A stretch of DNA of 64,000 nt from Chrysogorgia sp. JL179-B06 (taxonomy: Eukaryota > Cnidaria > Anthozoa > Scleralcyonacea > Chrysogorgiidae), in the NCBI GenBank assembly GCA_035772405.1, contig JAYKKM010000122.1, positions 3,227,001 to 3,291,000 of the forward strand. Reading direction: 5' to 3'. Every line of letters starts with the position of its first letter. Position 1 is the first letter of the stretch. Below are positions 14,731-28,000 of this stretch, in pieces. Under the pieces are notes generated by a model, which ran no database searches, was not told the origin of the DNA, and saw nothing but the letters and a program-made list of their open reading frames with translations. A program made the translations under genes and the position numbers.

Positions 14731-17700
14731 ATTGTTGTTATTCCTGTTGTCGCTGCTGCTGTAATTGCTGTTGTCGCTGCTGCTCTTATTGCTGTTGTCG
14801 CTGCTGCCGTTGCTTCTGTTGCTGCTGTTGTTGTTACTGCTGCTGCTGTTGTTGTTTAAAGTGCCTATAACGTCTGTGGGGATTTAACATATTTGTAATC
14901 TATGGATTATTCTGAGATAAATTGTAATATATCTTGTCAGCTGAAAATGTCATCTTCATACACTTTTTTGCTGTTAAAGTTGACGGAAATGACGTCAAAT
15001 CGGGAATCTGTCCACATAAAACCTCTTTACAGATGCCCGATTTGACGTCATTTCCGTCAACTTTAACAGCAAAAGTGTATGAAGATGACATTTTCAGCTG
15101 ACAAGACATATTACAATTTATCTCAGGATAATCCATAGATTACAAATATGTTAAATCCCCACAGACGTTATAGGCACTTTAAAGAGTGAGTGTCAGGGTA
15201 GTGCTTTGCGCGCTTGTGTTTTTGTTTTCATACGAATTGATTGCAGTGCATCGCATCGTTAGATCTATAATTTGCATGTGGACTATAGATTTATTTGGAA
15301 ATGTTGAAATTCGAGTCCGATCCTGACTTCGGGGCGAAGTTAATGTTCAAGACGATTTGAACAGTTGCGGTTCGCTTGTTTGTGAACCACTGCGGGCCGC
15401 AACGCCGTTTCTGACGAACAAGCTGGCCCGGATGGCTTTAGTGCCTGAATCTTTGCAAATTCAAATGAACAAAACATCAGAAGAAACAATATATATATTT
15501 TTACTTGTCACTCATCAAACACTTCCATTCGCAAACTTATTCGCGCTGTTTCAGCAGCATAACCCGGCCTTCCACAATTCGGAAGCGAAGCGCTCGTAGC
15601 AGCGTCTATGTAACGAAAAGATTACTATAGTAAATGATCAATTTTACGAAGAATATCACAATAATTGATCACTCAGATATATTTACTTCTTAGAAAACAT
15701 GAAAATGGATAATTATTAATTTATAAGAAGGATTGATCAAATATCGACGGATTCGTTTGTGAACTACCCTGACACTCACTCTTTAAGAATCAGACTAGAG
15801 TCCTATGGCTGATACTGCTCCTTGCATATAAGCTTATTTGATGCCGTACGCTCTGTCCTTTTTAATTATTCTCCTAAACTTTCTAGAAAACAGATCAGCC
15901 CAACATCAAACGTCAGACATCTGTTGACAGGACATCTCCAAGACCTTCATCCAGCAGGAACCGCAATCGCCCGCAAACTAACGAACCAGCAGCGCCATCA
16001 TTACCTCCAACTCCAAAGGCTCAAGGACAAGACACTAGAATAAGTTCTCAAGGTACACTATTGCAACAATATATCCTCCCTCGGCTTTTAATCACTATAA
16101 TATCCCTCATGCCATGCTATTATACTTATATTTAACCTTATATTTTCTGATTACCATTGAAAACTTTGACAGAGACATCAGTCCACCGGCCACCGTCGGT
16201 CACCGCTGACATTGACGTTCTAAGTCAGCTGACGTCACTGAGGCGACAACTTAAGCATGAAGAGATCAAAGTCCAACAGCAACTAACCGAAAACAAGGTA
16301 ACTGAGGAAATTACCGTACGAGGCTAATATGTCGTTTATAATATGGCTTTTAGTTCATTTTCTTGTTTGTTTTTAGTGCTGTTTTCATCGCTTTACTTTA
16401 CCTCTCAATTGCTTCGCGATTGCACCCGTTGGCATTCGTTCCGAATGAAACTTTTGCATAAACAGCGTTAAATAAAAGCACCATTAATGTTCCAGCATGC
16501 TTCATTTTTTGTGCATTCTTCAACAAAAAAGGTTTTCCCGCCAAAACCGTGAGAAAATCGGTAAGCCACGGGGTGAATCCAACAAAATTGCTGACTCTTT
16601 CTATTTTTTTGTTTAGGAAAGGTACGTTAAACTAAGAGAAAATGGTGGAAGTCGAAGGTTGGTTAATAGGGAACATTAGATTTGAGTACGAGATTTGGAA
16701 ACTTTAGATTTGATTGCGAAATTGAGGAACTTTGGCTATGAGATTCCTCATTATTGGCGTCATTTCTTTTCGTCACCTCATACTCCACCAGACGTGTAAC
16801 TACCGTGAAAACTTGATAGGTACTTATAGTACGTATAAGGAAGAACAAATACGTTGCCCTGACGAGCAAATACATTGCCCTGACGAGCAAATACATTGCC
16901 CTGACGAGCAAATACATTGTCCTGAAGAGCAAATACATTGACAGACGTCCAACTACCGTGAAAACTTGATAGTTACTTATAGTACGTATAAGGAAGAACA
17001 AATACATTGCCCTGACGAGCAAATACATTGCCCTGACGAGCAACTACGTTGCCCTAACGAGCAAATACATTGCCCTGAAGAGCAAATACATTGCTCTGAA
17101 GAGCAAATACATTGCCCTGACGTGCAAATACGTTGCCCTGAAGAGCAAATACATTGCTCTGAAGAGCAAATACATTGCCCTGACGTGCAAATACGTTGCG
17201 CTGACGAGCAAATACATTGTCCTGAAGAGCAAATACATTGCCCTGACGAGCAAATACATTGCTCTGAAGAGCAAATACATTGCCATGACGAGCAAGTACA
17301 TTGCTCTGACGAGCAAATACGTTCCCCTTACGAGCAAATACATTGCCCTGACGAGCAAATACGTTGCCCTTACGAGCAAATACGTTGCCCTGACGAGCAA
17401 ATACATTGCCCTGAAGAGCAAATACATTGCCCTGAAGAGCAAATACATTGTCCTGACGAGCAAATACATTGTCCTGACGAGCAAATACATTGCCCTGACG
17501 AGCAAATACATTGCTCTGAAGACCAAATACATTGCCATTACGAGCAAATACATTGCTCTGATGAGCAAATACGTTGCCCTTACGAGCAAATACGTTGCCC
17601 TGACGAGGAAATACATTGTCCTGACGAGCAAATACATTGTCCTGACGAGCAAATACATTGCCCTGACGAGCAAATACATTGCCCTGACGAGCAAATACAT

Positions 17701-18976
17701 TGTCCTGACGAGCAAATACATTGCCCTGAAGAGCAAATACATTGCCCTGACGAGCAAATACGTTGCCCTGACGAGCAAATACGTTGCCCTGACGAGCAAA
17801 TGCATTGCCCGGGAAGAGAGGTAACTTTCAAGATGGCATCCATCCATCTCCACAACGAATTATTTCGAAAAATAACGCTAATAACACTAACCGTAATAAT
17901 ATAGTCGGTTTTCTTTGATGTACCGCGGGCTTTATATGCATAAAGCACATGAATACTAATTAGATAAGAAATGAAGACAAAACTAGGAAAATCTTTGTCC
18001 AAGGTGGAAAAAATAGACAAAATTTTGTTGGAAAACCCCCTCAATCATGAAATAAGTCAGATAAAAGCCCTCGGACGCTACGCGTCCTCGGGGCTTTATA
18101 TAGCATAATTCCCTCGTTCTTGGGCTTTATCTCTTACTTAATAATCCAGCTATTAACAATCAAGATATAACGCTGATTGAAGGGCTCCGCTTGAAACGTC
18201 TCGGCAGTTCACTACCTTTTCACCTTTTCACTTTGCCATATATCCAAAACACTACGTACGCAGCACTCTACTTTTTTTATTAACATTCCAGCTATTAGCA
18301 GTCCAGCTATTAACATTTTACAATCCAGTTATTAACAGTCCAGCTATTAAACCGATATTGACTTTGTAATTATTACTCTGAAGATGTTACTCGTGAAGTA
18401 ACGAAACCTTAGTAATTAAAGGACAATAGCAACAAAAAAGTCCTTTTATATTGAGCTATATGTTGACGCTATAAAAATGCTAGCAACACATTTTACCGCA
18501 TTATTTAAAAGTTAAATATGATCGAACGTCATGTGCTGGGAAGTGTTGTATTTCGTACTTTTGAGCTACCTATCGTGGGGCCATGTATTTTCCAATTTAT
18601 GTTGCAATAACAATTACTAAAATAACGTTGAGAAAAATCTTAATTTATTTGCATTTCCGCCAACACTGGCCGCTTACCCAGCACATGACGTCACAGGTCA
18701 TGTGACCAAGAACCCTAATTCACTTTTATACGCATTACGAGCATTTTTACAACCTCAAACTAAGATATTCCGGTCTTTAGGTCACATACTAGTTTGATCT
18801 AAAAAGTACTTATTCCAAAATATATTTATTTCAGGAATGTTGTTGCAGAATTTTTAGCCTTTTGATTTTAATTTTGTCTATAATATTTGTAGTACCCATA
18901 ATAGCTTTATATTGTTTTTTAATCTTGTAAATTACGCAATTCAGCCTTTTGGCTGCTATGTGATTTTTAATAAACC

Positions 18977-19041
<65 letters not shown>

Positions 19042-22000
19042 GTCCTTTAATGATATTTTATTATGGTTACACGATTTTATTATGGTTATACGACTCCTGT
19101 TTGCTTTTTGCCCGAACGAAAGTTCGACCTAGATAGATAGATGTTTCCTTTATTATAGTTTTCTTTATTATAGTTTTCTTAAACACGGAGTGCTCGCATA
19201 AAAGGGGAAGCCCCCCTCGAAACAATGGAGTCTTTTGAAATTTTAAAAATCAATTCAAACAATGGAGATTTTGTTGTTTTGATTACTTCTCATTTCTCTT
19301 GTTTCCTGACCAATCACAGTAATTGAACTAATTATGATTGGCACGGTGAGCATCTCACCGCCAATATATGCAAGCACTCCGTGTTTAAAAGCTATTTGCT
19401 GGGCGATAATATTTATTGCAAAACTGCGATTCCCGCCTGCAGGTTGATGTCTTATTGTATTATTGTGTTATTGTGCTTGCGTTGCGTCTTTTGAACAACC
19501 CCTTGCAAGCCCCTGAGAATATTCTAACTTCCCCCCTACCCGTCATTCTACAGAAGCAAGAAACCAGCTGGTAACGTGTTTGATAATGTCCTGCGAAAGA
19601 AGCCAGTGGTATCGCAAAAAGATCAAGATCTAAAGGTTGGCATTAAAATCTAAATCAGTTTGATTGTTTTAGCAGTGAACAGAGAACCCCGTCTCACGCA
19701 AATGTTTCAATGTTCCTGAAATGTTCCAAACATGGTCGTCATGGAAACATTTTGGATGTCGGTTTCAGGCCCTACGCCGTCAATGTGGACGTAGGTTTCA
19801 GTTCGTTTTCAATCCGTTTTCTTGACCCTGCCTGAAACTAACGTCCAAGAGGTGTTTGGCAGTCAGGTTCTAACTTGAATAACAAGCTTCATGATGACGA
19901 TTTTCGGTTTATGTTTTGTTCTTTGCCTTTTGAAATTGTCTGCTAAGTGTCTTTATTTAGACCAGGAACACAGTATACGGGTAGTACACTAACCTTTTAG
20001 AGATTTTCATTTCAACACTACCTATACAGCACAACACTTTTATATCACAATTAATGTTTCACTTCGTTAATTCGATTTTTTTTATTATTATATTGCAGAG
20101 CTTTGGGCAAATGGCAGAGTTTAATCAACTGAAATACGAAGGTAAACGAGCACTTTGTTTTCTTCCTACTCTATCACCCTTATTTATAAGCCTAATACTA
20201 ATATTTATTCCAGGTTAGGGTTTAGTATTAGGCTTATCATAAGGGATCGACTTTACTTTTTATCGTACTATCAAACGATTGTTCGATACTATCTTACGTT
20301 ATTTTTCATACTATATTATTACAGGTTCGATCCCTGTCTCGGACTCAGAGACATTTGAGGATTTGAGCGTGACGATCGTCCATGTATATATCGTCTGCAT
20401 ACATTCACTGATAAAAAAAACAAAAAAACATATATATATAAAATATATATTTTATATATATAATACTACATATATATAAAAAATATATATAAAATATACT
20501 ATATATATAAAATATATATATACTATATATATAAAATATATATTTTATATATATATGTAGTATTTAAAACATGAGAAGGAGCGTTTTATCATATTTAAAA
20601 TGCGAGCGCGCAGCGCGAGCATTTTAGATGTGATAAAACGCGAGTTCGAGTGTTTTAAATAGCTTCAAAAACAATTGATTGTAATCACTAGGGAGTGTAC
20701 TGGTTTAAATTGGGTTGATGTATGAAATGCAAATTAGCAGGAATTTTATATAAAGTTCGTAGAGACTTTATATAATTTTCATGCTGATTAGTATTCATGG
20801 CTTTTATCAGGTATAAAAGCCTTGCGCGTGACTAAATACGGAAATGTGATTAAACAATTTGGTTAATGAATATTAATGATTTTTAAATATATTTCAAAAA
20901 CTCATTAATATTCATTAACCAAATTGTCCAATCACATTTCCGTATTTAGTCACGCGCAAGGCTTTTATACCTGATAAAAGCCATGAATACTAATCAGCAT
21001 GAAAATTATATAAAGTCTCTACGAACTTTATATAAAATTCCTGCTAATTTGCATTTCATACATCAACCCAATTTACCTCTAATAGAAAATAAAAACCAGT
21101 ACACTCCCTAGTGATTACAATCAATTGTTTTCGAAGCTATTTAAAACACTCGAACTCGCGTTTTATCATATCTAAAATGCTCGCGCTGCGCGCTCGCATT
21201 TTAAATATGATAAAACGCTCCTTCTCGTGTTTTAAATACTACATAATACTCATTAATAATTCACGAAGAATATCTTAATAAGACTTGTATATCTGATACA
21301 AAATTCTGCTGATTTACATAAACTTTTGATTTTCTCAGCAAAAATCATTTAATATCTTTAGGGTTTTCGATCAATACGAACGTTTACATGCATTCGTATC
21401 ATGCACATGCTATTTACAACATTCGCGTCCGTGTTGTATCGGATATACAATACTTCCGCTGATGTTGTAAATAGTACACACACACATGTAGATGTAGTTG
21501 TAGTTATAGTTGTAGTTACAAAAACGATGTTTTGTTTAATGTTTTTAAACTGAAGTTTTCAAGTCAATCTTTTTGCTATTTTTCTTAGTTCTCGCCATTT
21601 GTTTTCTACGAAATACCTCCTTTGAGGCTTTTTGAAATGTTTGAAGTACTAAATCTCTTTCTGTTCGTGCTTTATATTCTATATGAAAATCAAACAAACG
21701 TCCAAGTTGACCGCGTAGGAGCCTGAAACTGATGTCGAGTTACTGATTTCAGCTATATTTATATACTGTATATATAGTTCAGTGCTGCACATTTGGTGAC
21801 TGTCGCGTGTTGTCTGTTTTTATCCTAGACACCAGTTCCCTTCACGGTGATTTCATATCACGGTTCCCAGACCCCGCGACGTCAAGCAGTACCCTCGACC
21901 TGCAACAGAAGTCGTTGCTGTGCGAGCAACAGAAGCGTTTACAAGTCTTTCGAGATACTTTGCAAGCCACGGATAAAGAAAACATTGAATACTTGGGAAA

Positions 22001-25000
22001 CAATAGAGTAAGTGATTTCAATTCGAGGGACTCCTAAAGGCATTCATGTAACTTGTGTCGCAATTCAACCAAACCAAACATAAAGACTAAGCAGGATTTC
22101 GAGCGACCGCATTCGCCCGAACTTTCATTTAAGCAGCACTTGTTTTTGAGAGGTGGAGTGTCTCATTAACGAAATTACCATGGTTAAATAAAGATTTCTA
22201 TCATTCCGTCCTACCGCCCGTCCATCCATCGGCAGAGGTGTGCATCGGATCGGATTGGAGAGTTAGAATCCGACAATTGATTAATGATCGAAATCCGATC
22301 CAAAAAATTTGTATCCGGATCCGACCCGATCCGACGTCAATAAAACATGCCGAACTGAAATTATACCCTTTTTTCCAATACATAAACTTTCGTACAGGAT
22401 ACTGCGTTATTACGATAAATCTGAGTTGTCATAAAAATATAAACCGTTTAATCAAATGAAAATTGAGCATATAAATAGATAATACATGACAGAAAGTTTT
22501 TACAAATTACAAAATAAAGCTAATCGAGAAGTTTAACGTCAGAAAGAACATCTACATTCAACAAAATCTACATCATCCATTTCTAATGTGTCCCACGCTT
22601 TCTGTTTAAGAAAGCTTCGTACACAAAGAAGCGCGTTGACATTCTTTGGCGCGAGTCGTGTGCGTCGAACATTGATAGTCCATCCGGCTTGCGAGAACTA
22701 TCTTTCTGCTGACGCGCTGCTTGCAGGGCAGGGAAATAACTCTCCACTCCCGTTCAACTTCAAAGTGAAACAATTACTGAATGTTGTCGATTTTTTACGT
22801 CTTAAAGTGTATCTTCTCACCGAAGCAAATGGTTAATATGTCATCACTCATCAAAAAAACTATAATACGAGGTAATATGAAACCGTAAACAGTTAAACAC
22901 AGCAGAAGCACGTCAATTATGTTGACAAATAGCATGCATTAATCTATCAGCAGTAAGGTTTTATTGTTTCAAATTCGTGAATCGTAATCCGATCAGATCC
23001 GACTGCCATACAACTTTTCAATTCCGATCCGATCCGACTGCCGAACAACTTTTCTAATCCGATCCGATATTTCTATTTATCGCTCCGAATCCGAACGAAT
23101 CCGATCGGATAGGATTTGCACATCTCTATTACCCGCAACCTACCTACCTACCTACCTACCTACCTACCTACCTACCTACCTACCTACCTACCTACCTACC
23201 TACCTACCTACCTACCTACCTACCTACCTACCTACCTATACCTACCTACCTACCTACCTACCTATCTGGATGGGGGAGGTAGGTAGGTAGTCCATCTACC
23301 TACCTATCCATCCATTTACCCATTATTAACTAATTGATTTATTAGATAATTATCAACTATGTCAATTAATAGATCAACCAACTCGTGTGACTGAAAGAAG
23401 TGAAACGCTAATTGACCATGTAATTACCAATAATTAGGAAAGCTTAACTACTCTGGGACCTATCTCAATTAGTGATCATAATTTAGTTTTTGCAGTAGGC
23501 AAAATTGGCATCCGTAAGGGTCCGCTACGATTTGCCGAGACTAGAAGCTTTAAAAACTTTAATGAAGCAAAATTTGCACAGCATCTAAAATATACCTCCT
23601 GGTCAACAGCTAATGACCAGGATGGTATCAATAATGTTTGGACAAATTGGAAATCCACTATGTAAAGTGTCTTAGATAGATGGCATGCACCATGTCGAAC
23701 TAAAAGAATTGGTAATAAGCCATATCCCTGGATTATTCCAGAAATTAAGCGAGAAATGTATGCTAAAGATTTATTAAAGAAAAAAGGCTAACTCACCCTC
23801 TGACTGGCTGTCTTTCAAAGAAAGGAGAAATGCAGTTAGTCAATTGGTGATAAAGACAAAGAAATGCTCTACCAAAATGAACTTAAGAATAACACGGGAA
23901 ACCGTAAAGGTACATAATGTAATGTGCTGAATGACGTCATGGGTATAGAAAGACTAATATAACAGAAATAACTCGAATAAATCTTACACCCTCTGAGTCC
24001 CTCACTGATGCCAAAGATATTGCAAATTCTTTTAATACATATTTTACTGAAATTGGTCGTACTCTTGCATCACAAATACCATCATCACCAAATGATAGGT
24101 CTTATGAAGATTATTTGACCAAAGTAGATTCGAATTTAATTTTCAGAAAAGTCTGTCCAATTCAAGTACTAAATCTACTTAACAACAGTAATACAGCAAA
24201 GGCTGTTGGAATTGATAAAATTTCAAATAAAATTTTGAAAATAGCTGCACCGTATATATGATCACCGGCTTTGTGTGTGTGTGTGTGTATATATATATAA
24301 TCTACAGACACGTGTTTCGCTGTTCCACAGCTCATCAGTGTAGCTTGGTACAATCTAGATATGGGCATGAGCACTAATTATACCTAAGCGATTGCCGGTG
24401 ACAACCGCTTGTGGGACAAACAGCGGTCATGCGCACATCCAGAGAGCGTGAAGCGGTATAGGGCTAGAGTGCTCAAACTACCACAAGGGTAGTGGGTGTT
24501 GCATTATCACTAAAGGACACCCACACCAACTTCACAGAGTGCTCAACAACATCGAAGTGAAGGGGCGTAATAGTACAATCTACAGACACGTGTTTCGCTG
24601 TTTCACAGCTCATCAGTGTAGCTTGGTACAATCTCGATATGGGCATGAGAACTAATTAGTAATTATACCCAAGCGATTGCCGGTGACAACCGCTTGTGGG
24701 ACAAACAGCGGTCATGCGCACATCGGGAAAGCGTTAAGCGGTATAGGGCCAGAGTGTTCAAACTATCACAAGGGTAGTGGGCGTTGCATGAATCATTGAC
24801 AGATTTATTTAATCTGTCAATTGAAATTAACACATTTCCTAATGATTGGAAAATGGCTAAAGTGACACCTATACATGTATAGACAAAGCCGGTGATCGTT
24901 GTGATTCAAACAACTATAGACCAATTTCAGTTATCTCAGTAGTTACCCGTGTTTTTGATAATAATAATAATAATAATTTAATATTTCTTCCGCGCAAATT

Positions 25001-28000
25001 AGCATATATATGATCAAATGCGCGTGACAGCTGTTAAAACTACATTATTGGATAAAAATAAAATTAGACTATTAAATTACTAATTTACAAAACTTAAAAA
25101 TGAGAAATTATTAAAACTAGCTGATGTAAAACTTATGTAAATAAAAGTCTTAAGCAGTGTCTTAAAATTATTAAAAATTTTCCCTTGCGTATATCGCAAG
25201 GAAGACCATTGAAAAACTTATTTATGAGCTACAACATACATTGATAAACTGGAAAGTGATACTGGACTCGGGAGATATAAAATAGCGAAAGCTATGGAGA
25301 ACCGAAAGGTCTGGAATAAACTCATCTGTACTGTCCGAGCTCGCTCGACCTAGATGATGATGAGGAACTACTTAACCGTCTTAACGAAACACAACTTGAT
25401 AAATCCCAGACAATCTGGTTTTAGATCTTTGTTTTCTACAACAACAGCAATGTTAGATCTTACAAATGAATGGTGTTTCAACATTGACAGGAAACTATAG
25501 CGAATGGAGTTTTATTTTTAGACCTCAAAAAAGCACTATCGATCACTGAAATACTTTTAAACAAATTGCAATATTATGGTCTTGGCCAATCAACAATTAA
25601 TTGGTCAAATCCTACCTCGGTGGTCGAATGCAAATATGCACAGTAAATGGTGTTCTGTCCAGTATGCAACAGATTTCCTATGGTGTACCACAAGAAACTG
25701 TCTTGAGGCCACTGCTTTTAGAATGGCTCTGCGATAACAAACTCACACTGAATGTCGTTAAATCTGATTTCATGTTGATCGGTTCAAGGCAAAGGTTAGC
25801 CACTTTTGACGAGAAAATGGACCTATCAGTTAATGGCATCTCCCTAAAACAGGACCGGCCATGAAGTTAAATGCTCGGGGCTTAAGATTGATGAAAATCT
25901 AACTTGGAAAAGTCATATATTTACGTATAATGAAAAAAGCAAAACCATTTCTTAATCGAGATCTTATTAACATATACCACTCAATTGTCGAACGCTACTT
26001 CAGCTATTGTAGTGTTGTATGGGACAGTATTGATCAGACACTTGCTGACAAACTGCAAAATCTACAAAACCGAGCAGCTTGTATCATTACTAGCGCACCA
26101 TATACTGTCCACACATGTGATCTCTTTTCTGATTTGGGATGGTCATCATTCGCTCACAAAAAATGCTAGAAAGCTATGATGCATAAAATTGTCAATGGGC
26201 GTGCTCCATCCTACTTATCCGAAATGTTCGATGAACAGTTTAGCACGGGTGTCTATAATTTACGATCATTCGATAAAAACATTCAAATTCCAAAGATTAG
26301 AACGGAATGCTACAAAAAGAGTTTTGCAGTGCCTGGTTCCATGATTTGGAACTCTTTACCCCATTCTCTAAAAAATGAGGTGTTATCTAAATTTAAAAAG
26401 GGAATTAAAAACCATAATTTCTGCATTGACAACATTAGTATCTAGATGCAAAAAACTTTGTAAATATAATTAGTAGTTATAGTTCATTTGTTTTCTTACA
26501 CGGTTTCTAGGTAGACCAGATTTAAGAATTTATTTGTGTAATTTTTAAGTCTGATAGAACTACCGTGTATAAATAAATGTTATCAATCAATCAATTATTC
26601 ATACATCCATCCATGACCATGCATATCTATCGTACCATCAGAAGTGAGATGTGTACTTTGTGTTTCCTTTAACTCCTCAGCGCCCTACCAGCAACACATC
26701 TCAGTTAGAGTCGGACAGTCAGTTCGTTTCTGTCGAAGATCCGTCCAAAGTTGTCATTGGCGAGACCTCGAAACAATCTGGAATGTTACCAAGTGCGAGG
26801 GAGAGAAGAAGGTGGAAACAATTAGAACAGTTATCGAAGAGCTCTAAGGTACATAAAGTGTCCTTTGATGATATTATTCAAGTGCATGTACTACACTACA
26901 CTACGCTACGCTACACCACGCCACATTTCGTCACATCACTCTGCGCACTGCACTGCACTGCACCACACCTCACCATACTACACCAAACTACACTCCTTGT
27001 ACTTCCCTTTCTTTCCAGGTTTTTCAGTTGTTTAGCCATTGCAATCACATCTCAGCTGTTTCGTTGAGCATAAATTCCTCTAATTCTATTCCTTGCTATC
27101 ACTTTAGCTTTCCGACTATAAACCTCCAACGCCGGGAGGATTTTCCATGAATTCAGTTACAAGCTTCAACGTTGACGAACTTGCACAGAAAAACGAAGAA
27201 AGACTTCGGAGACTGGAGGCCATGAAACAAGCGCGCTCAGGTGAGTCTCGTGTTCTAGTCTAGTCTAGTGTAGTCTAGTTTAGTCTAGTCTAGTTTAGTC
27301 TAGTCTAGTTTAGTTTAGCCTAGTTTAATACTACTATAATATAGTTTAATACTATACTATAGTCTAGTTTAATACTACTATAGTCTAGTTTAATACTACT
27401 ATAGTCTAGTTTAATACTACTATAGTCTAGTTTAATACTACTATAGTCTAGTTTAATACTAGTATAGTCTAGTTTAATACTATTATAGTCTAGTTTAATA
27501 CTATTATAGTCTAGTTTAATACTATTATAGTCTAGTTTAATACTACTATAATATAGTTTAATACTACTGTAATATAGTTTAATACTACTGTAATATAGTT
27601 TAATACTACTATAGTCTAGTTTAATACTACTATAGTCTAGTTTAATACTACTATAGTCTAGTTTAATACTACTATAGTCTAGTTTAATACTACTATAGTC
27701 TAGTTTAATACTACTATAGTCTAGTTTAATACTAACTATAATATAGTTTAATACTAACTATAATATAGTTTAATACTACTGTAATATAGTTTAATACTAC
27801 TGTAATATAGTTTAATACTACTGTAATATAGTTTAATACTACTGTAATATAGTTTAATACCACTGTAATATAGTTTAATACTACTATAGTCTAGTTTAAT
27901 AGTCTAGTTTAATAGTCTAGTTTAATAGCCTAGTCTAATAGTCTAGTCTAATAGTCTAGTCTCAGGGCTCAAAATAACAGCCGGTCACCGGTCAATAACC

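Noticed and set aside
16966..17904. 312-codon EQIHCPD-repeat protein and minus-strand YLLVRAM repeat
   Set aside because: The unit is 21 bp, so frames stay open passively. No start context or conserved flank. Kept only as a repeat and a finding.
18912..19136. CLSVCLSV-repeat frame
   Set aside because: Translation of the (CTGT)n microsatellite.
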